From JAICYJ01 sp036263035 (GTDB lineage: Bacteria > Actinomycetota > Thermoleophilia > Gaiellales > JAICJC01): a DNA stretch of 31,961 nt. The notes under the pieces were generated by a model that ran no database searches, was not told the DNA's origin, and saw nothing but the letters and a program-made list of their open reading frames with translations. Made by a program: the position numbers and the translations under genes. Location: assembly GCA_036263035.1 (NCBI GenBank), contig DATAHR010000090.1:1-31961 (forward strand). The letters are read 5' to 3'. This document shows positions 15,795 to 24,533 of this stretch, in pieces (the stretch's first letter is position 1; every line of letters begins with the position of its first letter).

Positions 15795-15852
15795 TCGATA
15801 CGGCCCCACCAGGAACTCGTGGCAGCCTCACCGCGGTTGACCGCGCACGCGC

Positions 15853-15858
15853 TAGGTT
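15853..15858 (+). promoter_or_regulatory. -10 hexamer of the MFS gene
   Basis: TAGGTT lies seven bases before the ATG at 15866, the geometry seen at other genes here. A TTGACC at 15837-15842 is too close (10 bases) to be its -35. Confidence 0.4.
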
Positions 15859-15865
15859 GAGGGTG

Positions 15866-17059
15866 ATGTCTCCGCGGGCACGCACCACGCTCATCATCGC
15901 GGTCATCGCCCAGGCGGCGGTCTCGATCGTGCAGTTCGGCCTGCCCGCGATCGGCATGGAGATCAGAGACCAGTTCGGGCTCGGCCCGGCCGGGTTCGGC
16001 GCGGTGTTCGCAGCCGTCGGCCTGGGCTCGGCGGTGGCGCTGATCCCGACCGGCATGCTCGTCGACCGGTTCGGCGCCCGCCCGGTGCTGCTCGGCGGTG
16101 CGCTGATCAACCTGGTCGCCTACCTGTCCGCCTCACTGGCGGGCAGCGCCGTCCTGTTCTCCGTGGCGATCTTCGTGGCCGGCATGGGCTCAGCCGCCGT
16201 CCCGGTCGCCGGGATGAGCAGCCTGCTGCGGGAGTTCCCGCCCGAGAAGCGGGGCATCGCACTCGGCTGGCGACAGCTGGCGGTGCCGCTGGGCGGCACC
16301 ATCGGCGCCGCCGCGCTGCCGCTGCTGGCCGGTGTCGGAGGCGTGCGGCTGGCCCTGTCGGTGACGGCGGTGCTGACCGCGTCCACCGCCGCGGTTTTCG
16401 CCAGGCTGTCGACGGCAGGGGGCGGCGAGGCACGAAGCCTGCGACTGGATGGCGCGCTGACAGCGCCGGGCATGCGGCCGCTGCTGATCGTTGGCCTTTG
16501 TTACGTCTACGCGCTGGGCGCCGCCCTGACCTACATCGTCCCCGCGGCACGCGATGACGGGCTCGGGCGCGCAGAGGCGGGCGCGCTGTTCCTGGTGCTC
16601 AACCTCTCCGCGGCCGCCTCGCGGCTGGTCTGGGGTCGCATCGCAGACCGCGAGGGCGGCACGCGGCGTGTCCGCACGCTGGTCGAGATCGGCGCCCTGG
16701 CTGCGGCCGCCGGCCTGTTGATGCCCGTCGCGCTGCATCTCGGGGTGGTGACAGCGGTGATTGCGACGGTCGCGCTCGCGTTCGGCTGCTTCGGTTTCAA
16801 CGGCGTGCTGTACGTGACCGCCGGCGAGCTGGTCGGGCCGGAGCGCGCCGGCCGCGCGGTCGGCATCGCCTCGACCATGGTGTTCGGGGCGGGGTCGCTG
16901 GCGTCCCCGATCTCCGGCCTGATCGCCGAGAACGCCGGCTACGACGCGATGTGGATCACCGCGGCAGTCGTCTCGGCCGCCGGTGCGCTGGTCGCCCGCC
17001 AGTCGCTTGCGAGGCGGCCGCTCGTCGCCCGCCGGGCGGCCGGCGCCACCGCCAGATAG
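15866..17059 (+). CDS. Major facilitator superfamily transporter
   Basis: A 397-residue polytopic membrane protein with about 12 hydrophobic segments. The MFS loop 2-3 motif appears as GMLVDRFGARPVLLGG after the second segment, and a related loop (RIADREGG) follows in the second half, as expected for the duplicated six-helix fold. Charged residues within membrane segments are few, and the substrate cannot be deduced. The start is taken as ATG 15866 because of the -10 spacing; a TTG nine bases earlier is in frame. The gene ends eight bases before the stop of the convergent GGDEF-EAL gene. No transport-related neighbour hints at the cargo. Confidence 0.85.
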   Translation: MSPRARTTLIIAVIAQAAVSIVQFGLPAIGMEIRDQFGLGPAGFGAVFAAVGLGSAVALIPTGMLVDRFGARPVLLGGALINLVAYLSASLAGSAVLFSVAIFVAGMGSAAVPVAGMSSLLREFPPEKRGIALGWRQLAVPLGGTIGAAALPLLAGVGGVRLALSVTAVLTASTAAVFARLSTAGGGEARSLRLDGALTAPGMRPLLIVGLCYVYALGAALTYIVPAARDDGLGRAEAGALFLVLNLSAAASRLVWGRIADREGGTRRVRTLVEIGALAAAAGLLMPVALHLGVVTAVIATVALAFGCFGFNGVLYVTAGELVGPERAGRAVGIASTMVFGAGSLASPISGLIAENAGYDAMWITAAVVSAAGALVARQSLARRPLVARRAAGATAR

Positions 17060-17067
17060 CGCCACAT

Positions 17068-19764
17068 CTAGGTCAGCGCGGGCTCCAGATCGATGTCGTC
17101 CGCGGGTGCCGGGCGGCCGAGCAGATACCCCTGCCCCAGCCGGCAGCCCTGCGCGATCAGGAAGTCCAGCTGCTCCTGGGTCTCGATGCCCTCCGCCAGC
17201 GGCTGCACGCCGAGGCTGTGGGCGAGCTGGATGATCGCCGTCACGATCGCCGCCGACCCGCGGTCGCGGGGCAGGTCGGCGACGAACGACCTGTCGATCT
17301 TCAGCGTCGAGACCGGCAGGTCGCGCAGCCGTCCCAGCGAGGAGTGCCCGGTGCCGAAGTCGTCGATCGCCAGGCGGATGCCGTGCTTGCGCAGCAGCCG
17401 CACCGTCGACGCCGCGCGCGCCGGCTGCACCATCGCCGTCGACTCGGTCACCTCGATCATCATCCGGTCGGGCTCGATGCCGGCGCGCCGCGCCGATTCG
17501 AGCAGCGTCTCGACCATCCCCGGGCTCCACAGCCCGGGCGGCAGGTTGAAGGTGACGATCATGTCGGCCCCGCGGTCCGCCCACCGCCGCGCCTGCAGGC
17601 AGGCGCCGTCGATCACCTCGCGGGTGATCGGCTCGATCAGGCCCGACCGCTCGGCCAGCGGGATGAAGGCCTCGGGCAGCACCAGCTCGCCGCGCGGGTC
17701 GCGCCAGCGCACGAGCGTCTCGACGCCCACCAGCCGCCTGGTGTCGAGCTCCACGATCGGCTGGAAGTACAGCTCGAACTCGTGCTGCTCCACCGCGCGC
17801 CGCATCTCGCGCAGCATCTCGAGCCGCCCCCGCGCATGCTCCGGCTCCGCGGACACATCCCGCTCCAGCCGGCCCTTGCCGATGTACATCGCGGTGTCGG
17901 CGTTGCGCAGGAGCTGCTCGCGGTCGGTGGCGTCGATCGGATAGATGCTGACGCCGATGCTGAGGCCCACGTGCACCTCCGTCCCGGCGACCCGGAAGGG
18001 CGTCTCGAGCACGCTTCGCACCTTCTGCTCGATCGAGGCGACCACCTCGAGCGCCCGTGGCTCCATGCCGCCGCCGTCGATCTCCAGGTCGGGCACCAGC
18101 ACGAGGAACTCGTCCCCACCCTGGCGCGCGACGATGTCGGTCGCACGCGTGACGGAGGTCAGCCGCTCGCCGAAGTCGCGCAGGAGGTCGTCACCGGCCT
18201 CGTGCCCGAAGCTGTCGTTCACCAGCTTGAAGTTGTCCAGGTCGATGAACAGCACCGCGACGGCGAGCCCGTGGCGGTCGGCCCGCGCGAGAGCCGTCTC
18301 CAGATGCTCGTGGAACATGGTGCGGTTGGGCAGGCCCGTCAGCTGGTCGTGGTAGGCGAGGTGGGCGATCTGCTCGGCGGTTCGACGCCGCTCGGTGATG
18401 TCGCGTGCGATCACGGACGCGCCGCCCACCGTCCCGTCGTGGCGTTCGAGCGGCGACACGGTGAGCGACACGTCGACCAGCGAGCCGTCCTTGCGCCGCC
18501 GCACGGTCTCGAGGCCGTCGATCCGCTCGCCGGCCCCCACCCGGCGCAGGATCTCGTCCGCCTCGTCGACGCGGTCGGGCGGCGCCAGCATGGTGATCGG
18601 GCTCCCGATCGCCTCCTCGGCCGTGTACCCGTAGAGCAGCTCGGCGCCTCGGTTCCAGGTGAGGATGGTGCCGTCGAGCGACTTGGACAGGATCGCGTCC
18701 CCGGTCGTCTCGACGATGGCGGCCAGCTGGCGCGCCGCGTCCTGCGCCCGCCGGCTCTCGGTCACATCCCGCAGGAAGACGCTGAAGGCGGGGGCGCCCG
18801 GCACGTCGACCTGCGCGACGGCCAGCTCCACCGGGAACTCGCGTCCGGATGCATCGAGGCCGACCGCCTCCACCACCCTGCCCAGCGGCTCGGGCTCCGC
18901 GCCGGAGAGCATGCGGTCGATCACGTTGCTGCCAGGCTCCCCCGCGTCATCGGGCACGAGCAGCTCCCGCAGCTCCATGCCCAGCACCTCCTCGCGGCGG
19001 CGGCCGAACGTCGCCTCCGCGGCCGGGTTGAACTCGGTGATGTGGCCGCTGCCGTCGATGCCGATGATCGAATCGAGGGCGGCGTTCACGATCGCGCTCG
19101 TGCGCGCCTCGGTGTCGCGCAGGTGCCGCTCCGCATCGCGTCGCCGGATGAACTGGGCGATCAGGCTCGCGATCGCCGCCAGCAGCTGCATGGCGTCCTC
19201 GTCGGGCCGGGCGGCGCGCGAGCTGAACAGCTCGAGCACGCCGATTGCCTCACCGCGCGCGAGCAGCGGCAGGCCGAGCGCGGCCCGCACGCCCTCGCGG
19301 GCCGCGGGCGCCGAGCGGACGCTTTGCTGCGGGCCGCCGATGTCGGGCACCCAGCGTGCCGCGCCCTCCTTCCAGACGACACCGGGAAGGCCCTCGCCCG
19401 GCTGGAAGGCGGCGTGGCGGGTGGCGAGCGAGAAACCGATCAGCGGCGTGCCGGGGGCGTGCCAGAGGTCGACGCAGCGGATCACGCCGGCGTCGCGGTC
19501 GACGCGCCAGAGGGCGGCCAGGTCCCAGCCCAGGCCCCGGCAGATCTGCTCGAGCACCCGCGGCGTGGCGTCGGCCAGCGAGACCGCCTCGCCGAGAATG
19601 CGCGTGATCTCCAGGTGCACGTGCAGGCGTTGCCGCGCCTGTTGGAGACGTTCCCCCTCGACTCCTGTGGTGTCGTGCCGCATGATTGCCCCCAGCGGCC
19701 GCAAGGTGGAGACGGCCGCCCGTTGTCCCAACCGTACGATGGTCTCCCGCGGCCGGCACTCCAC
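17068..19764 (-). CDS. GAF-PAS-PAS-GGDEF-EAL cyclic-di-GMP protein
   Basis: A soluble multidomain signalling protein of 898 residues. Order: a GAF-like domain (about 60-210), two PAS domains (about 220-340 and 345-465), GGDEF (about 470-640) and EAL (about 650-890). The cyclase motif is an intact GGDEF near residue 549, with the RxxD inhibitory site (RATD) five residues before it. The phosphodiesterase half keeps the FNLPPG, EVTEST, DDFGTGHSSL and LAEGIET blocks, though the first motif reads ETL instead of EAL, near residue 682. Both activities are therefore possible. No transmembrane helix is seen, so GAF/PAS would sense a cytoplasmic cue. I use GTG 19764 because a TATCCC lies seven bases upstream; ATG 19683, preceded by GGGGG, is the alternative. 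Confidence 0.93.
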   Translation of the reverse strand: MECRPRETIVRLGQRAAVSTLRPLGAIMRHDTTGVEGERLQQARQRLHVHLEITRILGEAVSLADATPRVLEQICRGLGWDLAALWRVDRDAGVIRCVDLWHAPGTPLIGFSLATRHAAFQPGEGLPGVVWKEGAARWVPDIGGPQQSVRSAPAAREGVRAALGLPLLARGEAIGVLELFSSRAARPDEDAMQLLAAIASLIAQFIRRRDAERHLRDTEARTSAIVNAALDSIIGIDGSGHITEFNPAAEATFGRRREEVLGMELRELLVPDDAGEPGSNVIDRMLSGAEPEPLGRVVEAVGLDASGREFPVELAVAQVDVPGAPAFSVFLRDVTESRRAQDAARQLAAIVETTGDAILSKSLDGTILTWNRGAELLYGYTAEEAIGSPITMLAPPDRVDEADEILRRVGAGERIDGLETVRRRKDGSLVDVSLTVSPLERHDGTVGGASVIARDITERRRTAEQIAHLAYHDQLTGLPNRTMFHEHLETALARADRHGLAVAVLFIDLDNFKLVNDSFGHEAGDDLLRDFGERLTSVTRATDIVARQGGDEFLVLVPDLEIDGGGMEPRALEVVASIEQKVRSVLETPFRVAGTEVHVGLSIGVSIYPIDATDREQLLRNADTAMYIGKGRLERDVSAEPEHARGRLEMLREMRRAVEQHEFELYFQPIVELDTRRLVGVETLVRWRDPRGELVLPEAFIPLAERSGLIEPITREVIDGACLQARRWADRGADMIVTFNLPPGLWSPGMVETLLESARRAGIEPDRMMIEVTESTAMVQPARAASTVRLLRKHGIRLAIDDFGTGHSSLGRLRDLPVSTLKIDRSFVADLPRDRGSAAIVTAIIQLAHSLGVQPLAEGIETQEQLDFLIAQGCRLGQGYLLGRPAPADDIDLEPALT

Positions 19765-19771
19765 CGGAAAG

Positions 19772-19777
19772 GGGATA
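19772..19777 (-). promoter_or_regulatory. Possible -10 of the GGDEF-EAL gene
   Basis: TATCCC on the minus strand lies seven bases before GTG 19764. The final T of the consensus is missing, so this is weaker than the other examples. Confidence 0.3.
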
Positions 19778-19840
19778 CCGCCGTAAGGAGTTTGTTAGCC
19801 GCGAAGGATACGAACGCGGTCAGATGGCATGGCAGCCCGG

Positions 19841-19846
19841 TATCCT
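19841..19846 (+). promoter_or_regulatory. -10 hexamer of the fluoride riboswitch-crcB unit
   Basis: TATCCT lies just before the riboswitch, placing transcription start at about 19852, the first bases of the aptamer. No clear -35 is visible. Confidence 0.45.
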
Positions 19847-19848
19847 GG

Positions 19849-19917
19849 CCGGCGGCGATGGGGCTCGCCGGGAAGCAGACGCTTCCGCACCGCCGGCCGG
19901 CTGATGGCTCCTACCAA
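19849..19917 (+). ncRNA. Fluoride riboswitch (crcB motif)
   Basis: The leader carries the conserved words of the fluoride aptamer in order: GGCGATGG at the 5' end, CTCGCC shortly after, a variable hairpin (GGAAGC/GCTTCC) and the 3' block GCTGATGGCTCCTACC. It ends about 23 bases before the crcB start, whose product exports fluoride, so the context confirms it. No T-run terminator follows the aptamer. A GGAGG ribosome-binding site at 19927-19931 suggests control at translation initiation, which is inference. Confidence 0.93.
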
Positions 19918-19939
19918 CCGCGATCCGGAGGTTCCAGCA

Positions 19940-20308
19940 ATGCCAGTCGGCCTGTTCGTCGCGCTCGCAGGCAGCCTCGGCGCGCTCGCGCGCTACGGCG
20001 TCGATTACTACGCCGGCCAGCGGATGGCGCCTCACCACCAGGTGCCGGCGACGTTCGCCGTCAACATCACCGGGGCGCTGCTGCTCGGGCTGCTCGTCGG
20101 GGTGCACCCGCACGACGGCCGGGTGCGAATCGTGCTCGGCGTCGGCTTCCTCGGCGCGTTCACGACGTTCTCGACCCTGGCGTACCAGAGCTACCACTAC
20201 CTGGACACGGCGAACTACCTGCGGGCTGCGGCGCTGCCGGTGGCCACGGTGCTGGTGGGAGTGGCGGCGGTTGCGCTGGGCGTGGCGGTGGGGCAGCGGG
20301 TGGCGTAG
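19940..20308 (+). CDS. crcB: Fluoride ion channel CrcB/Fluc
   Basis: A 122-residue membrane protein with four hydrophobic segments, the usual size for a Fluc subunit, which works as an antiparallel dimer letting fluoride leave the cell. Typical segments are GSLGALARYGVDYY, FAVNITGALLLGLLVG (Asn of the fluoride path) and GFLGAFTTFSTLAYQSY (the TTFSTL block that lines the pore). The start is ATG 19940, with GGAGG eight bases upstream; an earlier in-frame ATG at about 19904 lies inside the aptamer and is not the start. It is a one-gene unit under the riboswitch, converging on the dehydrogenase gene at 20356. Confidence 0.95.
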   Translation: MPVGLFVALAGSLGALARYGVDYYAGQRMAPHHQVPATFAVNITGALLLGLLVGVHPHDGRVRIVLGVGFLGAFTTFSTLAYQSYHYLDTANYLRAAALPVATVLVGVAAVALGVAVGQRVA

Positions 20309-20322
20309 CCCCGACGTGGATC

Positions 20323-20356
20323 GGAGCTTCAGCGTGGCGGGCGCCCCGCGAGCTCC
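20323..20356. terminator. Hairpin between crcB and the dehydrogenase gene
   Basis: GGAGCT (20323-20328) pairs with AGCTCC (20351-20356), enclosing a second GCGGG/CCCGC stem. It lies between convergent genes, so it could end both transcripts. There is no T-run. Confidence 0.35.
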
Positions 20357-21198
20357 TAGTACTCGTAGAAGCCGCGCCCCGACTTGCGCCCGAGCCTGCC
20401 CGCCTCGACGTAGCTGCGCAGCAGCGGACAGGGCCGGTACTTGTCGTCGCCGAGCCCCTCGTGCAGCACCTCCATGATCGCCAGGCAGGTATCCAGGCCG
20501 ATCAGATCCGCCAGCGTCAGCGGCCCCATCGGATGGTTCATCCCGAGCTTCATCACCGTGTCGATCGACTCGCGGTCGCCCACGCCTTCCATCAGGCAGT
20601 AGACGGCCTCGTTGATCATCGGCACCAGGATGCGGTTCGAGATGAACCCGGGGAAGTCGCTCGCCTGCGCGACCGTCTTGCCCATCCGCTCGGCAGCCGC
20701 CACCACTGCCGCAAGCGTCTCGTCGCTCGTGTCGATGCCGCGGATCACCTCCACCAGCGGCATCAGCGGCACCGGGTTCATGAAGTGCATGCCGGCGACG
20801 CGGTCCGGCCGACCCGTCGCTGCGGCCAGCCGGGTGATCGGGATCGAGCTCGTGTTCGACGCGATGATCGCGCCGTCGCCCGCAACCGAGTCCAGCTGCT
20901 CGAAGATCTTCAGCTTCAGCTCGACGTTCTCGGTCGCCGCCTCGATCAGAAGGTCAGCGTCGGCCGGCTCGGCCGCGGTGTGGATGTGAAGCACCGCCGC
21001 ATCAACCTGATCCTGCTCGATCCGCCCCTTCTCTGCCAGCTTGGTGAGCGATCCCTGGATGCCCTTCATCGCCCGCTCGAGCTGCCCCGGCGCCACGTCC
21101 GAGAGCGTCACGTCGAAGCCGCCCAGGGCCGCCACCTGGGCGATGCCGGCTCCCATCTGGCCGGCACCGACGACCGTGATCCGCTGGACCTCGCTCAC
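20356..21198 (-). CDS. 3-hydroxybutyryl-CoA dehydrogenase
   Basis: A 280-residue NAD(P)-dependent 3-hydroxyacyl-CoA dehydrogenase without a fused hydratase domain. The Rossmann motif is VVGAGQMGAGIAQVAA (about residues 8-23). The catalytic His is in GMHFMNPVPLMPLVEVI, the family HFFNP block, and SNTSSIPIT and GFISNRILVPMINEA also match. The C-terminus reads RLGRKSGRGFYEY, the classical ending. The GTG start at 21198 overlaps the thiolase stop by four bases, so the two are translated together. They would oxidise 3-hydroxybutyryl-CoA to acetoacetyl-CoA and cleave it, or run in reverse. Use for butanoate metabolism or beta-oxidation cannot be told apart. Confidence 0.95.
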   Translation of the reverse strand: MSEVQRITVVGAGQMGAGIAQVAALGGFDVTLSDVAPGQLERAMKGIQGSLTKLAEKGRIEQDQVDAAVLHIHTAAEPADADLLIEAATENVELKLKIFEQLDSVAGDGAIIASNTSSIPITRLAAATGRPDRVAGMHFMNPVPLMPLVEVIRGIDTSDETLAAVVAAAERMGKTVAQASDFPGFISNRILVPMINEAVYCLMEGVGDRESIDTVMKLGMNHPMGPLTLADLIGLDTCLAIMEVLHEGLGDDKYRPCPLLRSYVEAGRLGRKSGRGFYEY

Positions 21199-22379
21199 GC
21201 CGCCGGCACCTCGATCAGCATCGCGTCGCCCTGCGCCGCGCCGGAGCAGATTGCGGCCAGTCCGAAGCCGCCTCCCCGCCTGCGCAGCTGGTGGACGAGC
21301 GTGCCGATCAGCCTGGCGCCCGACGCGCCGATCGGGTGGCCGAACGCCACCGCGCCGCCCTGCACGTTGAAGCGCTCCGGATCGGCCTCGAGCAGGTCGA
21401 TGGTGTTCAGCACGACCGAGCAGAAGGCTTCGTTCACCTCGAACAGATCGACGTCCGAGACCTGCATGCCCGCCTTCTCGAGGGCGGCGCGCGCGGCTCC
21501 CGCCGGCGTGCGCACGAGGTAGGGATAGTCGTCGGCGACGTGGCCCTCGGAGACGATCCGCGCGAGCGGGGTCAGGCCCTGCGCCTGCGCCCACTCCTCG
21601 GACGCGAGCACCACGGCGGCGGCGCCGTCGTTCACGCCCGGGGCGTTCCCGGCCGTCGTGACGCCGTCCTTGGTGAAGACGGGCTTCAGCGAGGCGAGCT
21701 TCTCCATGGAGGTGTCGCGGCGCGGGCCCTCATCGGCCTCGACGACGGTCTCGCCCTTCCTCCCCGGCACGGTCACCGGCGCGATCTCGTCGGCGAGGTG
21801 GCCGGCGTCCTGCGCGGCGACGGCACGCTCGTGGCTGCGCAGCGCCCAGGCGTCCTGGGCCTCGCGCGTGGAGCCGATCTCGGCAGACACGACCGAGTTC
21901 TCCTCGGCCATGATCCGGTGGGTAAACGTCGAGGTGAGGCCGTCGCTCGTCATGTGGTCGACGAGGACGCCGTCGCCCATCGTGTAGCCGAACCGCGCCT
22001 TCGGGACGAGATACGGCGCGTTCGACATGCTCTCCATCCCGCCGGCCAGCACCACCTGGTGCTCGCCGGAGCGGATCATGAGGTCGCCGTAGGCGATGGC
22101 GCGCATGCCCGAGGCGCAGACCTTGTTGACGGTGTCGGAGCCGACGCCCTTCGGGCAGCCGACGCCCGCGGACACCTGGCGCGACGGGATCATGCCGACG
22201 CCCGCCTGCAGCACCTCGCCCATCACGACGTAGCCGACCTGGTCGGGCGTCACCCCGGCCCGCTCGAGCGCGGCCGTGCCCGCGTGGATCCCGAGCTGCG
22301 GGGCGGTCAGCGTTGACAGGCCGCCGCCGAGGCGGCCGAACGGGGTGCGGGCTGTCCCCAGGATGACGGTGCGTGACAT
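21195..22379 (-). CDS. Acetyl-CoA C-acyltransferase (thiolase)
   Basis: A 394-residue thiolase II-type enzyme that cleaves 3-ketoacyl-CoA or condenses two acetyl-CoA. The nucleophilic Cys lies in VNKVCASGMRAI (near residue 88). The NEAF block is present (FEVNEAFCSV), as are the catalytic His in GHPIGASGARL and the second Cys in CSGAAQGDAML, where most family members read C-x-GGG. The start is ATG 22379 with GGAG seven bases upstream. It is the first gene of a two-gene unit with the dehydrogenase. A degradative and a biosynthetic role are both open. Confidence 0.94.
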   Translation of the reverse strand: MSRTVILGTARTPFGRLGGGLSTLTAPQLGIHAGTAALERAGVTPDQVGYVVMGEVLQAGVGMIPSRQVSAGVGCPKGVGSDTVNKVCASGMRAIAYGDLMIRSGEHQVVLAGGMESMSNAPYLVPKARFGYTMGDGVLVDHMTSDGLTSTFTHRIMAEENSVVSAEIGSTREAQDAWALRSHERAVAAQDAGHLADEIAPVTVPGRKGETVVEADEGPRRDTSMEKLASLKPVFTKDGVTTAGNAPGVNDGAAAVVLASEEWAQAQGLTPLARIVSEGHVADDYPYLVRTPAGAARAALEKAGMQVSDVDLFEVNEAFCSVVLNTIDLLEADPERFNVQGGAVAFGHPIGASGARLIGTLVHQLRRRGGGFGLAAICSGAAQGDAMLIEVPAA

Positions 22380-22467
22380 GAACGAGCTCCGGCGTCGACG
22401 GTGAAGGTCTGACCCTGCATTCTCGCGCCCCGCGCAAACCGGTGCGCCGCCAGCAGGCCGCTCCGTG

Positions 22468-22496
22468 TTGACCGGCGCAGGGCCCGCGGGCATACT
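22468..22496 (+). promoter_or_regulatory. trp operon promoter
   Basis: TTGACC (22468-22473) and CATACT (22491-22496) are separated by exactly 17 bases, the best -35/-10 pair in the window. Transcription would begin within a few bases of the leader peptide ATG at 22506. Confidence 0.7.
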
Positions 22497-22505
22497 GTGC
22501 GCCAG

Positions 22506-22562
22506 ATGACGATGCAGCGCAGCAGCTGGTGGTGGACGACCGAGCGAGGATCGGCCCGCTAG
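22506..22562 (+). CDS. trpL: trp operon leader peptide
   Basis: An 18-codon reading frame encoding MTMQRSSWWWTTERGSAR. Three consecutive Trp codons lie at 22527-22535. It sits between the trp promoter and a terminator hairpin, ahead of trpE. In trp attenuation a ribosome stalled at these codons when charged tRNA-Trp is scarce changes leader RNA folding and lets polymerase pass. A 7-bp pairing of 22517-22523 with 22562-22568 flanks the Trp codons and would be blocked by a stalled ribosome. There is no room for a Shine-Dalgarno if transcription starts where the promoter predicts, so the message is leaderless or nearly so. Confidence 0.9.
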   Translation: MTMQRSSWWWTTERGSAR

Positions 22563-22590
22563 CTGCGCCGCGGCATCCGCTCCTCGCACA

Positions 22591-22624
22591 GGCCTTTCGC
22601 CGGATCCGGCGGAGGGCTTTTTTC
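22591..22624 (+). terminator. trp attenuator terminator
   Basis: A stem of about 11 bp (22592-22617, centred on GGATCC, with G-T pairs) is followed by six T residues (22618-22623), a textbook intrinsic terminator. It ends nine bases before trpE. Bases 22548-22556 can alternatively pair in part with 22591-22607, a candidate antiterminator. Confidence 0.9.
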
Positions 22625-22632
22625 TTGCCCGA

Positions 22633-23960
22633 ATGACCGACGACCGCATCATCCGAACGCTTCCCGCAGACCTGCTGACGCCGGTCGGCGCCTACCTGCT
22701 CCTCCGCGAGGCGCTGGGTGCGCCGGCGTTCCTGCTCGAGTCGGTCGAGCGCGGCGAGCAGGTGGGGCGCCACAGCTTCCTGTCCGCGGGCTGCGAGGTG
22801 ACCGACTCGCTCGACGAGGCCGTCGCGTTCGCCGGATCCCGGCCCGGCCCGGCGGCCGGTGAGCCGCCCTTCGTGGGCGGGGCGGTCGGCCACATCAGCT
22901 ACGACTGGGTCTCGGAGCTCGAGCCGGTGCCGCTCCCGCCCGTCCATCCCGACGATGCCGGGCTGCCGCGCACGCGGTTCATGCTGGCGGACTCCGTCGT
23001 CGCGTTCGACCACGTTCGCCGCACCGTCTCGCTGATCGGGCCGCCCGCACGCGTGGAACATCTGGCGCAGGTGCTGTCTCGGCCGCCGGCGGCTGCGCCC
23101 GCCGACCCGGTGGCCGCCGGGGAGGTGCACGTCGAGACCACCCGCGAGCGCTACATGGCGGCGGTCGATCAGTCCCGGGAGCACATCGCCGCCGGTGACG
23201 CGTTCCAGATCGTGCCGTCCCAGCGCATCAGGCGCGAGACGGCCGCGTCGCCGTTTGCGATCTACCGGGCGCTGCGCGCCGTCAACCCGTCGCCCTACAT
23301 GTTCCTGCTCGACAACGGCGACCACCAGCTGGTCGGCTCCTCGCCCGAGACCCACGTCCGGCTGGACGTCGACGGCACGTGCGAGCTGCGGCCGATCGCG
23401 GGCACACGGCCGCGCGGCGCGAGTCGAGAACAGGACGATGCGCTGGCCGAGCAGCTCCTGCTGTCGGAGAAGGACCGCGCCGAGCACGTGATGCTGGTCG
23501 ACCTCGCACGCAACGACCTCAGCCGCGTCTGCACGCCCGGCACCGTCCGGGTCGTGCGCTCGATGCAGGTCGAGCGCTACTCCCACGTCATGCACATCGT
23601 CTCGAACGTCCACGGGCAGCTGCGCGAGGACGCCGACGCGGCGGCGCTGCTGCGCGCCACCTTCCCCGCCGGGACGCTCTCGGGCGCCCCCAAGGTGCGT
23701 GCGATGCAGATCATCTCCGAGCTTGAGGGGCGCCGGCGCGGCGTCTACGGCGGCGCCGTCGGCTACCTCGGCTTCGGCGGCGACATGGACACCTGCATCG
23801 CCATCCGGACGATCGCGATGCGGGACGGCACGGCGTATCTTCAGGCGGGCGCCGGCATCGTGGCAGACTCCGATCCGGCGGAGGAGCACCAGGAGTGCGT
23901 GAACAAGCTGGCCGCGCTGGGCGCGGCCATCGACCAGGCCGAGACAGGGGTGTACGGGCG

Positions 23961-23964
<4 letters not shown>
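22633..23964 (+). CDS. trpE: Anthranilate synthase component I
   Basis: Converts chorismate to anthranilate with ammonia from TrpG, the committed step of tryptophan synthesis. The 443-residue protein is slightly short for the family. The Trp-binding feedback site LLES is at residues 34-37 (PAFLLESVERG), so allosteric inhibition is expected. The chorismate-binding domain shows IAAGDAFQIVPSQR, IAGTRPRGAS, EHVMLVDLARND, GTLSGAPKVRAM and AGAGIVADSDP, all family blocks. ATG 22633 comes nine bases after the attenuator T-run and has no Shine-Dalgarno. Its stop overlaps the trpG start by four bases. Confidence 0.97.

Positions 23965-24529
<565 letters not shown>

Positions 24530-24533
<4 letters not shown>

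Noticed and set aside
15837..15842. TTGACC as -35 of the MFS gene
   Set aside because: Only ten bases separate it from the TAGGTT hexamer, too short for a standard promoter.
16951..21522. A 1523-codon open frame on the plus strand
   Set aside because: It lies antisense to the GGDEF-EAL and dehydrogenase genes and is Arg/His/Asp-rich without domains; it arises from the high G/C third positions of the true genes.
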